64,000 nucleotides of DNA from Caulobacter sp. (GCA_030678995.1 JAUXTQ010000052.1:108052-172051); one strand, 5' to 3'. Positions 8,324-19,488 are shown, counted from the stretch's first letter. Numbers and translations are program-made. Notes: a model not told the origin generated them from the letters alone.

Positions 8324-11300
8324 GGTTATCGCCCGGCCGGGCCCTGATGCGGTGCTGGGCGGGGTGGTCCTGACCCCCCGCCCGTTCGCCCGGGAGGACG
8401 AGGTCACGATCCACGCCATGCCCGAGGGGGCCAGCGTGGCGCAAATGCTGGATGCGCTGGAGGCGTCCGGGTCGCTGGATCCCCGCCTGCGGCCCTGGGT
8501 GCGGGTCACGGCGGGGGACGAACCCCTGCCGGCGGCCCTGTGGCCCACGGCCCGTCCCAAGGCCGGGGTTACCCTGTTTGTCGAGGTCGCCCCGATGGGC
8601 GGCTCCAACGCCCTGCGCACCCTGATGCAGATCGCCATCATCGCCATCTCCACTTTCGTGGGCGGGCACGTGGGCGGGGCGCTTGGCTCGATCCTGGCGT
8701 TGTCGATCAATATCGCCGGCATGGCCCTGGTCAACGCGATCGCGCCGGTAAAGCAGCCGGACCCTGCCAAACGTGATCCGCGCTACAGCCTGGACGGCGC
8801 CAGCAACGCCGCCCGCCCGCACGAGCCGGTCCCGATCGTGCTGGGAACCCGCCGCATCTTCCCGTCGCGCTGCGCCAACTGGTACACGCGGGTTCAGGAC
8901 AACGTCGTCTATCTGCGCCAGATGTTTCAGGCGTCGGTCAGCTGGGTCGATCGCGCCAGCCCGCGGCTGGGCCAGACGCCGCTGGACACGTTCGATGGCG
9001 TGACGATCCGCTGGAACACCCTGCCGACCGACGCCCTGGCGCTGGACATGTTCGACCGGGTGGTGGCCGAGGACAGCCTGGGTCTGACGATCAAGGCGGA
9101 CGCCGGCTGGGTCACCCGCACCGCGCCGCTGGAAAGCGACAGCCTGAGCCTGGACGTCGCCTTCATGGCCGGCCTCTACAAGGCCAAGGAGTCCAGCGGC
9201 AATCCCGAAAGCCGTACGGTGGAGTACGAGTTCCGCTATGGTCCCGTCGGCGGCGATCCCGCGGCGGCCACGGCCATCCCGTTCGGGACCGCCGGGGTGA
9301 TCACCTATACCGACCCTCCGGCCGGCACGCGCCGCTCGGAAGCCTGGCGGGTCGGCTATGAATGGACGGTGACCCACGGGCAGTATGACGTCCATGTGCG
9401 GCGGGTCACCGCCGACGCGGCCAGCGTCAAGATCAGCGACCTGCTGACCTGGGTCTGTCTGCGCAGCTTTATCGACGAGCCGGCCATCCGCCAGGCCGAC
9501 GAGGTTCCGTGGATCGAACTGGAGCTGAAGGCCACCGACCAGCTGAACGGCATCCCCGACGACTTCAATTTTATCGCCACCAGCGTGGTCAAGGAGGCCA
9601 CATCCACGGGGCCGGGCGCGACCTGGATCAGCAGCCGGCGGCCGGCGGACCTCTACCTGGCCGCCAGCTATCCGCCGTTCTCGGATCTGGAGCTGGACGC
9701 GGACGAGCGGGCGTTCGCCGCCCTGGCCGCATGGCGCACCGTGGGCGAGGCCCAGGGCTGGGCGGTGGATATCGCCGACAACCAGGAACAGTCGGTGGCC
9801 GACCTGCTGGCCCGGATCGCCGCTGGAGGACGGGCCCGGCCGGGGCTGGACTATGGCGCCCTAAGCGTGGTGGTCGATTGGGAAAAGGCCGCGCCCCGGC
9901 TGATGTTCAGCCCGCGCAACACGAAAAACTTTCGCGGCGAGATCCTTTACCCGTCCGAGGCGCATGCCCTGCGCCTGCGGTTTCCCAACGCCGAGAAGGA
10001 CTATGCCGAGGACACCATCACGGTGTTCGCCCTGGACCCGCTCGACGTCCCCTATGACCTGGACACCGCCACCCTGTACGAAAGCGTCGAGCTGCGCGAC
10101 CTGACCGACGCCGACCGGGTCGAGTGGGAGGGCTGGCGGTTGCTGGCCGAACGCGCCCTGCGGGCGGAAAGCTTCACCTTCGAACAGGACATGGAGCAGC
10201 TGACGGCGGTCGAGGGCGCGCGCGCCCTGCTGTCGCATCATGTTGCCCTGGTCGGCCAGGTCACGGGACGGGTGCGCGAGCGGATCGTCGATCCGCTGGA
10301 CGCCCTGCGGATCGGGCTGGTGCTGGACGAGACGGTTGTCATGGTTTTGGGCCGGTCCTACGACATGGCCTGGCGGCCCGGCCCCGATGCGGTGGTGGTG
10401 GAATACGGTCTGGAGACCGTCGTCGGCACGGGCGAGATCGTCTGGTTCGAGGGCACGGCGCCGGCCGAAGCGGTCGGCCCCCAGGTCGGCGATCTGGTCA
10501 CCGTGTTCGAGCATGCCCTGGGGCTGATGGACGTGGTGGTCCAGAGCATTGTCCCGCGCGAGGGGCTCAAGGCGGTCATCACCTGTGTGCCCTATGCCGC
10601 CGCCCTGCAGGCCGCCGCCGGGGTTATCCCCGCGCACCATACCGGCGCCGGCCGCCCGCCGACCCTGAACAGCGCCATCATCGCCCGGTCCAGCGGCGAC
10701 CGCGACCGGGCGATGCTGGTCATCAATGCCGGCCTTGAGGCGGCGGGGCTGTCGATCGAGAGCGCCATTGGCGACGAGGTGCTGACCCCGGGCGAGAAGG
10801 TGGTCGTTGTGTCCCTGATCCAGGGTCAGATCGACGCCCGCGCCGACCTGACCGCCAGGGTCACGGCGCTGGGCCTCGGCGCTCACGCGACCTGGACCGC
10901 ATGGGACGCGGCCAACGCCGCCCTGGACGCGGTGTTGGCGACCATGACCACCCCGGTCGCCTGGGATGACCGGTCAGATGTGACCAGCGGGTTCGACGCC
11001 GCCGCCCTGTCGGCCGCCTGGAAGGCGGTGGTCCAGACAGACCAGGACCTGCGCAGCCTGATCGCCGCCTATGTGCCGCCCGGATCGATCGGCGGCGACC
11101 AGGTCGACCCGTCCGGCCAGGTGCTGATCGGGTCTGGCGGGGTGGGGCTGCGGCTGGGCGGCGACGGCTTGCTGAACGTGGGGGTCGGGGCCGCCTCGGA
11201 TTCGGGGCTGTCGGTGCTGGCGGACGGGTCGATCCGGCTGGACGATGCGGTGATCCGCGCCGGCGGCGTGGAGATGATCAACGCATCGGGCCTGACGGCG

Positions 11301-12644
11301 GCGGCTTTGCAACAGGTGCTGGCCGTTCAGCGGGCCGCGCCGCCGATGACCCGCGAGCGGGTCGGCCGGGTGGCCCATGCGGCGACCAGCGGGACCATCG
11401 CCGTGTGGCTGGAAGCCCGGCTGGCGGCCGACAGTGACGTGGCCGTATCGCTCAGCTTCCCCCTGCGCGGCGCGGCGGCGGCGGTCAGCGACTTTCCCGC
11501 CACCCTGGATCTGGAAATCTGGGAGGACTACAGCGACGACGACGGGGCCACCTGGGCCGGGTTCGCCGCCCTGACCGGCGGCGATGTCAGCCTGACCCGC
11601 ATCGCCACCGGCACGCCGGTGGCCGGCGAGTATCTGGTCTCGGCGGGCAGCTATTCCACCTATGACGCGCCAGGCGAACCCCTGTTGGTGGTCGGCTATT
11701 ATGGCCCCTCGGCCCCCGCCGTGGCGGAGATCGCCGTCGCGGCCACGGCCAAGCCTCGCGGCCTGTATCGTTACGCCGTGGTCGGCTCGACCGCCGCCGC
11801 CTGGGCCGACGCGGCCAGCGTGGTGACCCTGCTGGATACCGACGACAAGGCCAGCTTTATCGTCGGCGACGTGTCGGCCGGGGCCAGCACCAACTGGGCC
11901 AACCCGGTGGGCCACCACTCCCGGCTGGTGATCGAAAGCCCCGGCGCCGCAACCCTTTCGGTCACCGCCGACGCCATCGCCATGTCCACCGTGGACGGGG
12001 CGCACCGCAACCTGCGCCTGACCGCCGCCCTGACCCTGGACTGTTCCGGCACGGGGCTGGGCGGGCTGGATACGGGAACCCTGGCGGCGGACACCAGCTA
12101 TGCCCTGTGGGTCGCCGGCAACGGGGTGGCGGGCGCCGACGATCTGATCGCCTCGCTGTCCGATACCGCCCCGGCGATTCCGTCGGGCTTCAGCTATGCC
12201 GCCCTGATCGGCCATTTCTGCACCGACGGGTCGGGGGATATCCGCCCGTTCCGCAAGGCCGGACGGGTGTTCGAATATATTCCCGACGCGACCAACGGCC
12301 ATCCGGAGGTGGCCACCACGGCCAGCACCTCGCCGATCGGCGACGTCAACACCGGCGATCTGGACGCGGTCGCCTATGCCCCGTTGATCCCGGCCAGCGC
12401 GGTGCGCGCCCTGTTGCTGGCCCGGCGCGGCAACAACGTGCTGGTGGCCAGTAACCGCGACACCCACGGCGACTTCGCCGGGGCCAACCCGCCGCTGTAT
12501 GTGTTCCAGGCCGGCGGCGCGGTGACCGCCCAGCCGGTCGAGTTCGCGGTGCTGGGCAGCAATTTCTACTGGGCCTGTTCGGCCGGCACCACCCTGGCCG
12601 GGCGTGGCTGGATCCGCGTCCAGGGATACGAGGACGGGGTCTAG
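8313..12644 (+). CDS. Phage host-specificity / tip attachment protein (gpJ-like)
   Basis: A 1443-residue protein, the largest in the window. Residues 1-95 resemble a small ubiquitin-like/gpI-type region. A Gly/Ala-rich hydrophobic segment (about 100-145), as found in gpI proteins, suggests an I-J fusion. Residues about 150-700 match the gpJ core with a conserved early segment (Pro-Val-Pro-Ile-Val-Leu-Gly around residue 170), followed by fibronectin-like beta domains and a variable C-terminal third. It forms the central tail fibre that contacts the receptor. It overlaps the peptidase gene by 11 bp and is followed by a separate tail fibre gene. Confidence 0.85.
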   Translation: MTAEVIARPGPDAVLGGVVLTPRPFAREDEVTIHAMPEGASVAQMLDALEASGSLDPRLRPWVRVTAGDEPLPAALWPTARPKAGVTLFVEVAPMGGSNALRTLMQIAIIAISTFVGGHVGGALGSILALSINIAGMALVNAIAPVKQPDPAKRDPRYSLDGASNAARPHEPVPIVLGTRRIFPSRCANWYTRVQDNVVYLRQMFQASVSWVDRASPRLGQTPLDTFDGVTIRWNTLPTDALALDMFDRVVAEDSLGLTIKADAGWVTRTAPLESDSLSLDVAFMAGLYKAKESSGNPESRTVEYEFRYGPVGGDPAAATAIPFGTAGVITYTDPPAGTRRSEAWRVGYEWTVTHGQYDVHVRRVTADAASVKISDLLTWVCLRSFIDEPAIRQADEVPWIELELKATDQLNGIPDDFNFIATSVVKEATSTGPGATWISSRRPADLYLAASYPPFSDLELDADERAFAALAAWRTVGEAQGWAVDIADNQEQSVADLLARIAAGGRARPGLDYGALSVVVDWEKAAPRLMFSPRNTKNFRGEILYPSEAHALRLRFPNAEKDYAEDTITVFALDPLDVPYDLDTATLYESVELRDLTDADRVEWEGWRLLAERALRAESFTFEQDMEQLTAVEGARALLSHHVALVGQVTGRVRERIVDPLDALRIGLVLDETVVMVLGRSYDMAWRPGPDAVVVEYGLETVVGTGEIVWFEGTAPAEAVGPQVGDLVTVFEHALGLMDVVVQSIVPREGLKAVITCVPYAAALQAAAGVIPAHHTGAGRPPTLNSAIIARSSGDRDRAMLVINAGLEAAGLSIESAIGDEVLTPGEKVVVVSLIQGQIDARADLTARVTALGLGAHATWTAWDAANAALDAVLATMTTPVAWDDRSDVTSGFDAAALSAAWKAVVQTDQDLRSLIAAYVPPGSIGGDQVDPSGQVLIGSGGVGLRLGGDGLLNVGVGAASDSGLSVLADGSIRLDDAVIRAGGVEMINASGLTAAALQQVLAVQRAAPPMTRERVGRVAHAATSGTIAVWLEARLAADSDVAVSLSFPLRGAAAAVSDFPATLDLEIWEDYSDDDGATWAGFAALTGGDVSLTRIATGTPVAGEYLVSAGSYSTYDAPGEPLLVVGYYGPSAPAVAEIAVAATAKPRGLYRYAVVGSTAAAWADAASVVTLLDTDDKASFIVGDVSAGASTNWANPVGHHSRLVIESPGAATLSVTADAIAMSTVDGAHRNLRLTAALTLDCSGTGLGGLDTGTLAADTSYALWVAGNGVAGADDLIASLSDTAPAIPSGFSYAALIGHFCTDGSGDIRPFRKAGRVFEYIPDATNGHPEVATTASTSPIGDVNTGDLDAVAYAPLIPASAVRALLLARRGNNVLVASNRDTHGDFAGANPPLYVFQAGGAVTAQPVEFAVLGSNFYWACSAGTTLAGRGWIRVQGYEDGV

Positions 12645-12747
12645 GCCCCCAGTCTTTCCCAGCCTTTCCCAGCCTTTCCCGGTCTTTCCGAACCGCGTTC
12701 GGCGCTCTGTCTTTTTCCGCTTCACCTTTTGCTCCGGAGCCGCCCGC

Positions 12748-15700
12748 ATGAGCGCCGCCCGTTCGCCTTTGCCGTTCGATCCCCTGTCGCTGGGGACCGA
12801 CCTGGCCATGGACATCGAGTGCTTCGGGGCCTCGGAAGCCGCGCCGGAGGACCTGACCGGCTGCACCGTGCGGCTGGCCTATGCCCGCCGGCCCTCGCCG
12901 CCGCGGGCGCTAGTCGCGGGCGAGGTGTTCGACCTGACCATCGGCGACGGGATTACCATCGTCGACAACATGATCCAGGTGCGGGTCGTCGGCGCCACGA
13001 CCGCCGACTGGATCGCCGGGGTGTACGAGGCCGCCCTGTGGATCACCCGCGCCGACGACAGCGTCGAGGATTCGCTGAGCTTCATCCAGCCGTTCGTGCG
13101 CGGCGCCGGGGCGCTGGCCGTGGGCGATGTCTCCACGCCGCCGCCGATGACCGCCGCCGCCGGGGCCAGCCTGCAGCTGTTCCGCGACACCGGCCGCTAT
13201 CGCCTGGTGCGCGCCGGGACGGGGCTGCGGGGCCCCGGCGGCCCGGGCACGTCCGTCGGCGCCGGCGCGCCGGTCGATGCGGCCGGGGCGGACGGGGAGA
13301 TGTATCTCGACGAGACCAACCTGCGCCTCTATGGCCCGCATGCGGACGGCGTCTGGGTCGCCGATGCCTGGCGCAACGCCGCGACGGGCGGCACGGCGCC
13401 GGACGAAAACGCCGTGGGAACGGCTGATGACAAGCTGATGAGCGTGGCGGTGCGGTTCCTCACCGAGGACGCCTCGGTCCTGCGGCTGGTCTATCCAAAT
13501 TTCCAGATCACCAGCACGGGCGACTCCGCCGCCGGCTGTGGCGTCCTGACCCTCAGCGCCTCGATCAGCTACCCGACGCTGGCCGATGTGCTGGCGCCGT
13601 CCTGTCCTTGCGTGGTTCAGCCGGGCGGCGACGAGACGACGGTCGACATCCCCCTGGGCCAGACCCTGCCGGCGGGGTCCAAGATCTATGTCAACACGTT
13701 CGCCACCCCCGCCGCCGGAACCGGCGTGCCGGCTCAACGCCTGGCTGGCGGACAGGGGGCGGCGAACACCGCCCTCGGCGAAGCCTGTGTTCGCAGCGCG
13801 ACGGCGAGCGATCTGACGCAGTCTCCGGAGACCCTGGTCGATACTGGCGCCGCGATGTATGGCCCCGCCGCCGTCATGGCGCTCGTTGATGGCAGCGTCC
13901 CGTCCGTAGCGATTTTGGGCGACAGTATCACGCGCGGGCATTCGTCGGGCGCGGATGCCTATAACAACGTGGGGTTCGTGGCTCGTGGCCTGGGCGTATC
14001 GGTGGCCAGCCTCAACCTTAGTCGCGGGTCGATGCAGGCTTCCGTGACGGCCACCAATGCCTCGATGCGCCAGGCGCTCGCCGTTGCGGCGGGCTGCACA
14101 CACATGGTCTGCAACCTGGGGACCAATGACGCCAATGAGGGGCAGCTTTCGGCGGCGATCAAGGCCTCTCTCGATACGATCTGGACCGATTGGCGGGCTC
14201 TGGGCATGGATGTGCGCCAGTGCTCGATCCTTCCGCGCTCTGGCGGCGACTTCACGACCGTTGCTGGCCAGACCGCCAGCGCGATGATGTCGGAGATCAC
14301 GCCGACCAACACCTATATCCGGCTGATCCCGGCTCCACTTTCGGCCTGTATCGAGACGGCTGACACGGTCTCTTACTATCGAGACAGTGGCACATGGAAC
14401 CCCGATCTGACCACGGACGGTTCGCACCCTGTTGATGCGGGAACGCTGCTTTGCGCGGTTCCGGTCGCGGCGCTCGAATGGCCGTGTGGGTTTATTCCGT
14501 TGCGGGGCTACGGAGGTCCGCAGGGGCCGACCGGAACGACCGGAGCCACGGGTGCGACCGGGGCCACGGGTGCGACCGGGGCCACCGGGGCCACTGGTGC
14601 AACCGGCGCCACGGGCAGCACTGGCGCGACGGGCGCGACGGGCGCGACGGGTCAGGGCGTTCCGACCGGCGGAACAACGGACCAGGTTCTCTCCAAAGTC
14701 AGCGCGACCAACTACGACACGACATGGACCACGCCGACGACTGGCACGGTCACGAGCGTCGCCGCTCTGACGCTCGGCACGACCGGGACGGACCTGTCAT
14801 CCAGTGTCGCTACCGGCACGACCACGCCGGTCATCACGCTCAACGTCCCTACGTCATCGGCTTCCAATCGCGGCGCCCTGTCGGCGGCGGACTGGACGAC
14901 ATTCAATTCCAAACAGGCTGGCGACGCCGATCTGACGGCCATCGCGGCGCTTGTATCGGCGGCGGACAAGGTTCCATACGCGACCGGCGCGGGAACGTGG
15001 GCGCTGGCGGACTTCACCGCCGCTGGCCGCGCGCTGGTTGATGACGCCACCGCCGCCGACCAGCGCACGACGCTCGGTCTTGTGATCGGAACGGACGTTC
15101 AGGCTTACCACGCGACCCTCGCCGCCGTTGCCGCCGGAACCTACGCCGGCGACGATAGCATCGTCACGGTCGGCACGATTGCGGCGGGCGTCTGGAACGG
15201 GACGGCTGTTGCCGCAGCCTACGGCGGGACCGGCCAGACCGTCTATGCGGTCGGCGACCTCCTCTATGCGTCCACCACCACGGCTCTGTCCAAACTCGCG
15301 GACGTGGCGATCGGCAATGCGCTGATTTCTGGCGGTGTCGGCGTAGCTCCGGCATGGGGCCAGGTCGGGCTGACTACCCACGTCACCGGTACTCTGCCGG
15401 TGGCCAACGGCGGCTCTGGACAGTCGTCTTTTATCAACGGCGAACTGCTTATTGGTAATACGACCGGTAACACGCTGACCAAGGCAACGCTTACGGCTGG
15501 GTCTGGCATCACGGTCACGAACGGCGCCGGCTCGATCACGATATCCTCCACTGCGGGTGGCGGCAGTGTCACTAGTGTGGATGTTTCTGGGGGCACTACC
15601 GGGCTAACGACCAGTGGCGGCCCCGTTACTTCCGCAGGCACTATCACGCTGGCTGGAACGCTGGCCGTCGCAAACGGCGGCACTGGCGTCACGACGTCTA

Positions 15701-16461
15701 CCGGCACGGGCAGCACGGTCCTCTCCACGTCCCCTACTCTCGTCACCCCTGCGCTCGGCGAAGCTACCGCGACCAGTCTGACCGTCGCGGCGGGGGCGGA
15801 GGCCACGCCGTCCCTGGCTATCGGCGCAGGGGTTGGGATGTCGGTCGATGCGGCGGCATCCGCAGAGGTCGTGGACAGCGGCGACATCCTCTGCAACCGG
15901 GCCATCTCGTTCGTGCGCCGGGGCACGTCTATCCTCCGAATCAGGTGGTCGGCCGAGTCCACGGTCAACATGTCCATGACGACCTACGGCACGGCCGACG
16001 TGTTCAACATTCAGCGAAAAGCGCGGGGCACGATTGCGACCCCGACTGCCGTGCTGACAAACGACGCGCTAGGATCATGGCAGACCCGTGGCCATTCGGG
16101 CTCTTCGTTCGTCGGGTCAGGACGGATTACATTCCGCGCCGTGGCCACGACCCCGTCCACAACGGACATGGAAAGTTCGTTCGATCTTACCCTTTGCGCG
16201 CCCGCGACCGTTAGCGAAAGTACTATTTTCGCGCTTAGGTGGTCCACCGGCCTCACCGCGATGGGCGGGGTGGTCATCGACCAGAACCGCCTGCATGTGC
16301 TTCGCGCCTACACCGTCGCGACCTTACCCCCCGCGCCAACGAACCCCTGCTGGGCCCATGTCACCGACGCCACCGCGCCGACCTATAACGCCGCCCTGAC
16401 CGGTGGCGGCGCGGTGAAGGTGCCGGTGTTCTGGGATGGCGCCGCATGGACCTCTCACTAG
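12748..16461 (+). CDS. Tail fibre with SGNH/GDSL hydrolase domain and collagen-like tract
   Basis: A 1237-residue protein starting at ATG 12748, preceded by a Shine-Dalgarno-like ccggag. The N-terminal 250 residues probably anchor it to the tail. Residues about 385-585 form an SGNH hydrolase: Gly-Asp-Ser393-Ile (block I), Gly-Thr-Asn460-Asp (block III) and Asp557-Gly-Ser-His560 (block V). A Gly-X-Thr collagen-like tract follows (about 590-637), then fibre repeats with recurring Val-Ala-Asn-Gly-Gly-Ser/Thr-Gly units. Such enzymatic fibres deacetylate or cleave surface polysaccharide. Codon bias weakens from about 13.7 kb to 16.4 kb, consistent with modular exchange of the receptor-binding half. 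Confidence 0.85.
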   Translation: MSAARSPLPFDPLSLGTDLAMDIECFGASEAAPEDLTGCTVRLAYARRPSPPRALVAGEVFDLTIGDGITIVDNMIQVRVVGATTADWIAGVYEAALWITRADDSVEDSLSFIQPFVRGAGALAVGDVSTPPPMTAAAGASLQLFRDTGRYRLVRAGTGLRGPGGPGTSVGAGAPVDAAGADGEMYLDETNLRLYGPHADGVWVADAWRNAATGGTAPDENAVGTADDKLMSVAVRFLTEDASVLRLVYPNFQITSTGDSAAGCGVLTLSASISYPTLADVLAPSCPCVVQPGGDETTVDIPLGQTLPAGSKIYVNTFATPAAGTGVPAQRLAGGQGAANTALGEACVRSATASDLTQSPETLVDTGAAMYGPAAVMALVDGSVPSVAILGDSITRGHSSGADAYNNVGFVARGLGVSVASLNLSRGSMQASVTATNASMRQALAVAAGCTHMVCNLGTNDANEGQLSAAIKASLDTIWTDWRALGMDVRQCSILPRSGGDFTTVAGQTASAMMSEITPTNTYIRLIPAPLSACIETADTVSYYRDSGTWNPDLTTDGSHPVDAGTLLCAVPVAALEWPCGFIPLRGYGGPQGPTGTTGATGATGATGATGATGATGATGATGSTGATGATGATGQGVPTGGTTDQVLSKVSATNYDTTWTTPTTGTVTSVAALTLGTTGTDLSSSVATGTTTPVITLNVPTSSASNRGALSAADWTTFNSKQAGDADLTAIAALVSAADKVPYATGAGTWALADFTAAGRALVDDATAADQRTTLGLVIGTDVQAYHATLAAVAAGTYAGDDSIVTVGTIAAGVWNGTAVAAAYGGTGQTVYAVGDLLYASTTTALSKLADVAIGNALISGGVGVAPAWGQVGLTTHVTGTLPVANGGSGQSSFINGELLIGNTTGNTLTKATLTAGSGITVTNGAGSITISSTAGGGSVTSVDVSGGTTGLTTSGGPVTSAGTITLAGTLAVANGGTGVTTSTGTGSTVLSTSPTLVTPALGEATATSLTVAAGAEATPSLAIGAGVGMSVDAAASAEVVDSGDILCNRAISFVRRGTSILRIRWSAESTVNMSMTTYGTADVFNIQRKARGTIATPTAVLTNDALGSWQTRGHSGSSFVGSGRITFRAVATTPSTTDMESSFDLTLCAPATVSESTIFALRWSTGLTAMGGVVIDQNRLHVLRAYTVATLPPAPTNPCWAHVTDATAPTYNAALTGGGAVKVPVFWDGAAWTSH
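14515..14658 (+). repeat. Collagen-like Gly-Ala-Thr coding repeat
   Basis: About sixteen nine-base units encoding Gly-Ala-Thr or Gly-Ser-Thr triplets in the tail fibre gene. Such tracts form trimeric triple-helical or rod-like shafts and can change length by slippage or recombination. It is a coding repeat, not a CRISPR array: there are no spacers. Confidence 0.85.
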
Positions 16462-16471
16462 GGAATCAGAA

Positions 16472-16951
16472 ATGACTAAACCGACCCTCGACCGCTTCGA
16501 TTTTCAGGCCCAGCCAGACGGGAGTTATGACTGGTGTGTCACCCTGAGCTGGGCGGTATCGGACCCCCGCAAGCCGGGCGAGACGACCAAGGTGTACGAA
16601 GGCCCGATGCCGCCCGCGCGGGCCATGGCGGACTACGGCGTGGATCTGGCGGCGGTAGTGGCCGGGCTGAACGCCGCCGCCTTCGCCCAGATCGCCGCGC
16701 GTGATCAGGCGCTGACCCAGGCTCAAAGCGCGGCCGAGGAACTGGAGGCTCGCGTCGAGAGTCTGACCGGCGTCGAGACGGACCTGCGCCGGCAGCTGGC
16801 GGCCGAGACGGCGAACGTCGCCAGGCTGTGCGACGCGCTCGACGCGGCGACGGCGGAGGCGGCGGGGCTGAAGGGTGAGCTGGCGAGGTGCGCCGAGCGC
16901 GTGCTGGAGCTGGAGGCGGGCGTGGCGGCCAGCACCATCGAGACCGTCTAG
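16472..16951 (+). CDS. Hypothetical phage protein with C-terminal coiled coil
   Basis: A 159-residue protein starting at ATG 16472, 10 bp after the fibre stop. The first 65 residues form a small domain with aromatic residues (Asp-Trp-Cys-Val near residue 20). Residues about 75-155 are a heptad-patterned Ala/Glu/Leu coiled coil. It may be a fibre assembly chaperone or a fibre-tip accessory protein, as often found just after tail fibre genes. No family is recognised. Confidence 0.55.
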   Translation: MTKPTLDRFDFQAQPDGSYDWCVTLSWAVSDPRKPGETTKVYEGPMPPARAMADYGVDLAAVVAGLNAAAFAQIAARDQALTQAQSAAEELEARVESLTGVETDLRRQLAAETANVARLCDALDAATAEAAGLKGELARCAERVLELEAGVAASTIETV

Positions 16952-16998
16952 GCGCCCCGCCCCGTATTCCCTGACCACCGACCCCGGAGCGTCCCCGC

Positions 16999-17424
16999 AT
17001 GCCCGACCCGTCTCTGGCCGAGTCCGGCCGCCCCGCGCCGCGCCGCCGCAAGGCGGAGCCGCCGCCGTCGCATGCCGACATCCTGGCAGGCGTGGAGCGG
17101 GTGACCGCCCGACAGGATGAAGCGGAGCGGTTGCAGGACATGCACATCGTCACGGCCCAGCGGCTGGAGGTGGCCGTGGCCAACGGGTTCGCCGCCGCCC
17201 AGACGGAGATGGGCGCGATCCGCAAGAGCATCGGCGACGAGGGCGAGGATGCCTATGGCAAGCCGGTCGGCACCGGCGTCGTCGGCCGGTTGATGCGGCT
17301 GGAGCATCGGCTGAGCCGGTATGACGGCTGGGTCAAATCGGCCGGCGCGGCCGGCATCCCGCTGGCCATCGCCGGGGGGGTGGTCTGGTGGCTGATCCAG
17401 AATCGGCTGGAGTTTTTGCGATGA
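16999..17424 (+). CDS. Small phage protein with C-terminal membrane anchor
   Basis: A 141-residue protein with a basic, Pro-rich N-terminus (about 1-25), a central helical coiled-coil-like region, and a single hydrophobic segment at about residues 116-134 ending in a short basic tail. The topology resembles phage proteins encoded beside holins, possibly an antiholin or pinholin-like regulator. The stop overlaps the next start in an ATGA arrangement, so the two products are likely made together. Confidence 0.5.
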   Translation: MPDPSLAESGRPAPRRRKAEPPPSHADILAGVERVTARQDEAERLQDMHIVTAQRLEVAVANGFAAAQTEMGAIRKSIGDEGEDAYGKPVGTGVVGRLMRLEHRLSRYDGWVKSAGAAGIPLAIAGGVVWWLIQNRLEFLR

Positions 17425-17792
17425 ACCTGCTGACCATCGGCGGCGGGCTGATCGCCAAAGTCTCCAAGGACTGGTTCACGTCTCTGGACGGCGAAAGCTA
17501 CGCCATCGGCAAGGCGCTGGCGGTGTTCATCACGGCGGTCGGCTCGCCGCTCCCGTGGGCGGTTCTGATCACCGGTAAGGACTTGAGCCTGACGGAAGCG
17601 GGCCTGTTCTATGGCGGCCTGGGTGGCGCGGTCATGGCGCTGATCTGGGGCACCAGCTCGACAGAGCCGACGCCTCCCGTCGTTGAGAAGACCGTGAATC
17701 TGTCGGCCGGCCCGGCGGGCACGACGGCTTCAAGCAGCACCACCCTGACCGGTCCCGCGCCACGCCCGGCCCCGGACGGCGAAGACGGCTGA
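17421..17792 (+). CDS. Putative holin
   Basis: A 123-residue protein with two hydrophobic segments (about residues 30-52 and 63-80) and a Pro/Ser/Thr-rich soluble C-terminus. Size and topology fit a class II-like holin, which would permeabilise the inner membrane at a set time so that the endolysin reaches the peptidoglycan. It is chosen because of its place before an M15 endolysin and a spanin pair. It overlaps the upstream membrane protein gene by 4 bp. No family-specific motif is recognised. Confidence 0.5.
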   Translation: MNLLTIGGGLIAKVSKDWFTSLDGESYAIGKALAVFITAVGSPLPWAVLITGKDLSLTEAGLFYGGLGGAVMALIWGTSSTEPTPPVVEKTVNLSAGPAGTTASSSTTLTGPAPRPAPDGEDG

Positions 17793-17848
17793 CCCCCCGT
17801 GCGAACGGCGTTCGCATTCCCCTGACAACTGACGATTCGGAGATCTCC

Positions 17849-18280
17849 ATGACGCCCCTGTCGGCGCACTTCACGCTGGAAGAGATGACCCATTCCAACA
17901 CCGCCGCCCGGCGGGGGCTGGACAACACGCCCACGGGCGAGGCGCTGGCCAACCTGCGGGTGACGGCCAGCCGCATGGAGGCGGTGCGCGAGGTGCTGGG
18001 CGGGCGGGTGATCACCGTCAACAGCGGCTATCGCGCCCCGGCGGTCAACGCCGCCGTGGGCGGCTCGGCGACCAGCGGCCACATGGACGGCTGGGCGGTG
18101 GACTTCAACTGCTGGTCGTTCGGCGATCCGCTGGCCGTGTGCCGGGCGATCGTCGCCGGCGGGATCAAGTTCGACCAGCTGCTGCAGGAAGGGACCTGGG
18201 TCCACATCAGCTTCGATCCCCGGATGCGCGGCCAGGTGAAGACCAAGGGCGCGGACGGCAAGCTGCGGCCGGGGCTGTAG
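17849..18280 (+). CDS. Peptidase M15A endolysin
   Basis: A 143-residue zinc peptidase of the M15A family. The zinc ligands are visible: Ser-Gly-His78 followed by Asp-Gly-Trp-Ala-Val-Asp85, and Trp-Val-His119. It would cleave peptide cross-links in peptidoglycan (D,D- or L,D-endopeptidase) to release progeny phage. It lacks a signal peptide, so it depends on the holin. The gene starts 56 bp after the holin candidate. The spanin genes begin 5 bp downstream. Confidence 0.85.
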   Translation: MTPLSAHFTLEEMTHSNTAARRGLDNTPTGEALANLRVTASRMEAVREVLGGRVITVNSGYRAPAVNAAVGGSATSGHMDGWAVDFNCWSFGDPLAVCRAIVAGGIKFDQLLQEGTWVHISFDPRMRGQVKTKGADGKLRPGL

Positions 18281-18284
18281 GGCG

Positions 18285-18755
18285 ATGGATCCGTTCAGCA
18301 TGGCGCTCGCGGCGCGCAAGGCCGCCGGGTTCGTCGGCAAGCACTGGAAGCTGCTGGCCCTGGTCGGGGTCCTGGCCTTCGCCGGCGTCCAGACCCACCG
18401 CGTCGGCCGCCTGAAAGCCGACGTGGCCGCTGAGCGGGCGGCCCAGATCAACCCCGCCACGAAGAAGGCGTGGAAGGTTGAGGCGCAGCGGGACGCCCGG
18501 GATCTGACGACGTGCCGCGGGAACACCACGCGCCTGGAGGGCTCGCTGGCCGCCCAGACGGCCGCTGTGCGGACAGCCGAGGCCGAGGGCGACCGTATGG
18601 CCGCCGCCGCCGCCCGCGCCGCCCGTGACGCGCGCGCGGCCCGGGTCGTGGCCGAGAGCCGGTCGCGGGCGATCCTCGACACAACCATCGACGCGGCGAC
18701 CTGCGAAGGCCGCGACGCGCAGCTGCTGGATCTGGCGGCGGAGGCGGTGGGGTGA
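18285..18755 (+). CDS. Putative inner-membrane spanin (Rz-like)
   Basis: A 156-residue protein with one N-terminal hydrophobic segment (about residues 22-38) and a long Ala/Arg/Glu coiled coil after it, the usual plan of an inner-membrane spanin. It would span the periplasm with an outer-membrane lipoprotein partner and fuse the two membranes at the end of lysis. A likely partner lipoprotein gene lies at 19110, separated by one small gene. The call is by topology and place. Confidence 0.6.
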   Translation: MDPFSMALAARKAAGFVGKHWKLLALVGVLAFAGVQTHRVGRLKADVAAERAAQINPATKKAWKVEAQRDARDLTTCRGNTTRLEGSLAAQTAAVRTAEAEGDRMAAAAARAARDARAARVVAESRSRAILDTTIDAATCEGRDAQLLDLAAEAVG

Positions 18756-19105
18756 TGGGCGCCCTGTCCCCGATCCTGCGCAGCATCGAGGGCGGAAGGG
18801 TGATGTTCTTTTGCCCTGGCTGCAAAAGCGCCCACGCCATCCCGGTCGAGGGTGACCGGGCCTGGGGCTACAACGGCAACTCCGAGAAGCCGACCTTCAC
18901 GCCGTCGATCCTGGTGACGCACCATCACGCGGTTCCCCCGGTGACGCCCGAGAATCTCGATCAGTTCAAGGCGGCGCCCTGGGCTCAAACCAGGGTCACC
19001 GACATCTGCCACTCCTTCGTCACCGACGGCCAGATCCAGTTCCTCGGCGACTGCACCCACGAGCTGGCCGGCCAGACCGTGCCGCTCCCCAACCTCGAAG
19101 GCTGA
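18752..19105 (+). CDS. DUF6527 zinc-ribbon-like phage protein
   Basis: A 117-residue protein (GTG at 18752 or ATG at 18755, overlapping the upstream stop). It carries a Cys21-Pro-Gly-Cys24 knuckle and two later cysteines (Cys86, Cys101) in an Asp-Ile-Cys-His and Gly-Asp-Cys-Thr-His context, consistent with a bound zinc. It resembles the DUF6527 family of uncharacterised phage proteins. It lies between the two spanin candidates, so it is transcribed in the lysis operon, but nothing in it suggests a lytic role. Confidence 0.6.
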   Translation: MMGALSPILRSIEGGRVMFFCPGCKSAHAIPVEGDRAWGYNGNSEKPTFTPSILVTHHHAVPPVTPENLDQFKAAPWAQTRVTDICHSFVTDGQIQFLGDCTHELAGQTVPLPNLEG

Positions 19106-19109
19106 AAAC

Positions 19110-19436
19110 ATGCATCGCCTCGACTGGCTAATTCCGCTCGCCCTTTGCCTGCTGCTCGCCCTGGGTGGATGCGCCACCACCAGCGGCGGTGAGCCGGAGG
19201 TTCGCATCGTCGAGGTGGCGGTTCCGGTGGTGAAGCCCTGCCCGGACAAGCGCGCCCCCGCGGCGGCCTATCCGGACAGTGACGCGGCTGTCCGCGCGGC
19301 GATCGCGGCGAAGGACCTTCCCGGCCTGGTCAAGATCCTGCTGGCCGCCCGGCCCCTGCACTACCAGCGGCATGCCGAGGATGACGCCCAGATCGCCGCC
19401 TGCGTTCGGCCGCCGCCTGCGCCGATGCCGCCCTGA
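19110..19436 (+). CDS. Putative outer-membrane spanin lipoprotein (Rz1-like)
   Basis: A 108-residue protein with a signal peptide ending in a lipobox (Leu-Gly-Gly-Cys, Cys at about residue 21) and a Pro-rich C-terminus (residues 100-108), which are features of Rz1-type outer-membrane spanins. It would pair with the Rz-like protein encoded at 18285. It is the last phage gene before a strong terminator and the tRNA-Arg gene. Confidence 0.6.
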   Translation: MHRLDWLIPLALCLLLALGGCATTSGGEPEVRIVEVAVPVVKPCPDKRAPAAAYPDSDAAVRAAIAAKDLPGLVKILLAARPLHYQRHAEDDAQIAACVRPPPAPMPP

Positions 19437-19488
19437 CCTGATTCGAGCTTCGCGGTGGATTGTCCCCTCCGTCCAGCCCGCGGCGACT

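Noticed and set aside
12604..12747. Upstream in-frame extension of the tail fibre gene from 12604
   Set aside because: It overlaps the gpJ-like gene end and encodes unconserved Pro/Phe/Arg sequence; ATG 12748 has a ribosome-site-like sequence.
14515..14658. Short repeats suggestive of a CRISPR array
   Set aside because: The 9-base units are in-frame Gly-X-Thr codons without spacers.
1..19436. Gene transfer agent rather than prophage
   Set aside because: The capsid, gpJ, SGNH fibre and full lysis cassette with spanins follow a lambda-like phage order, not the typical alphaproteobacterial gene transfer agent cluster.
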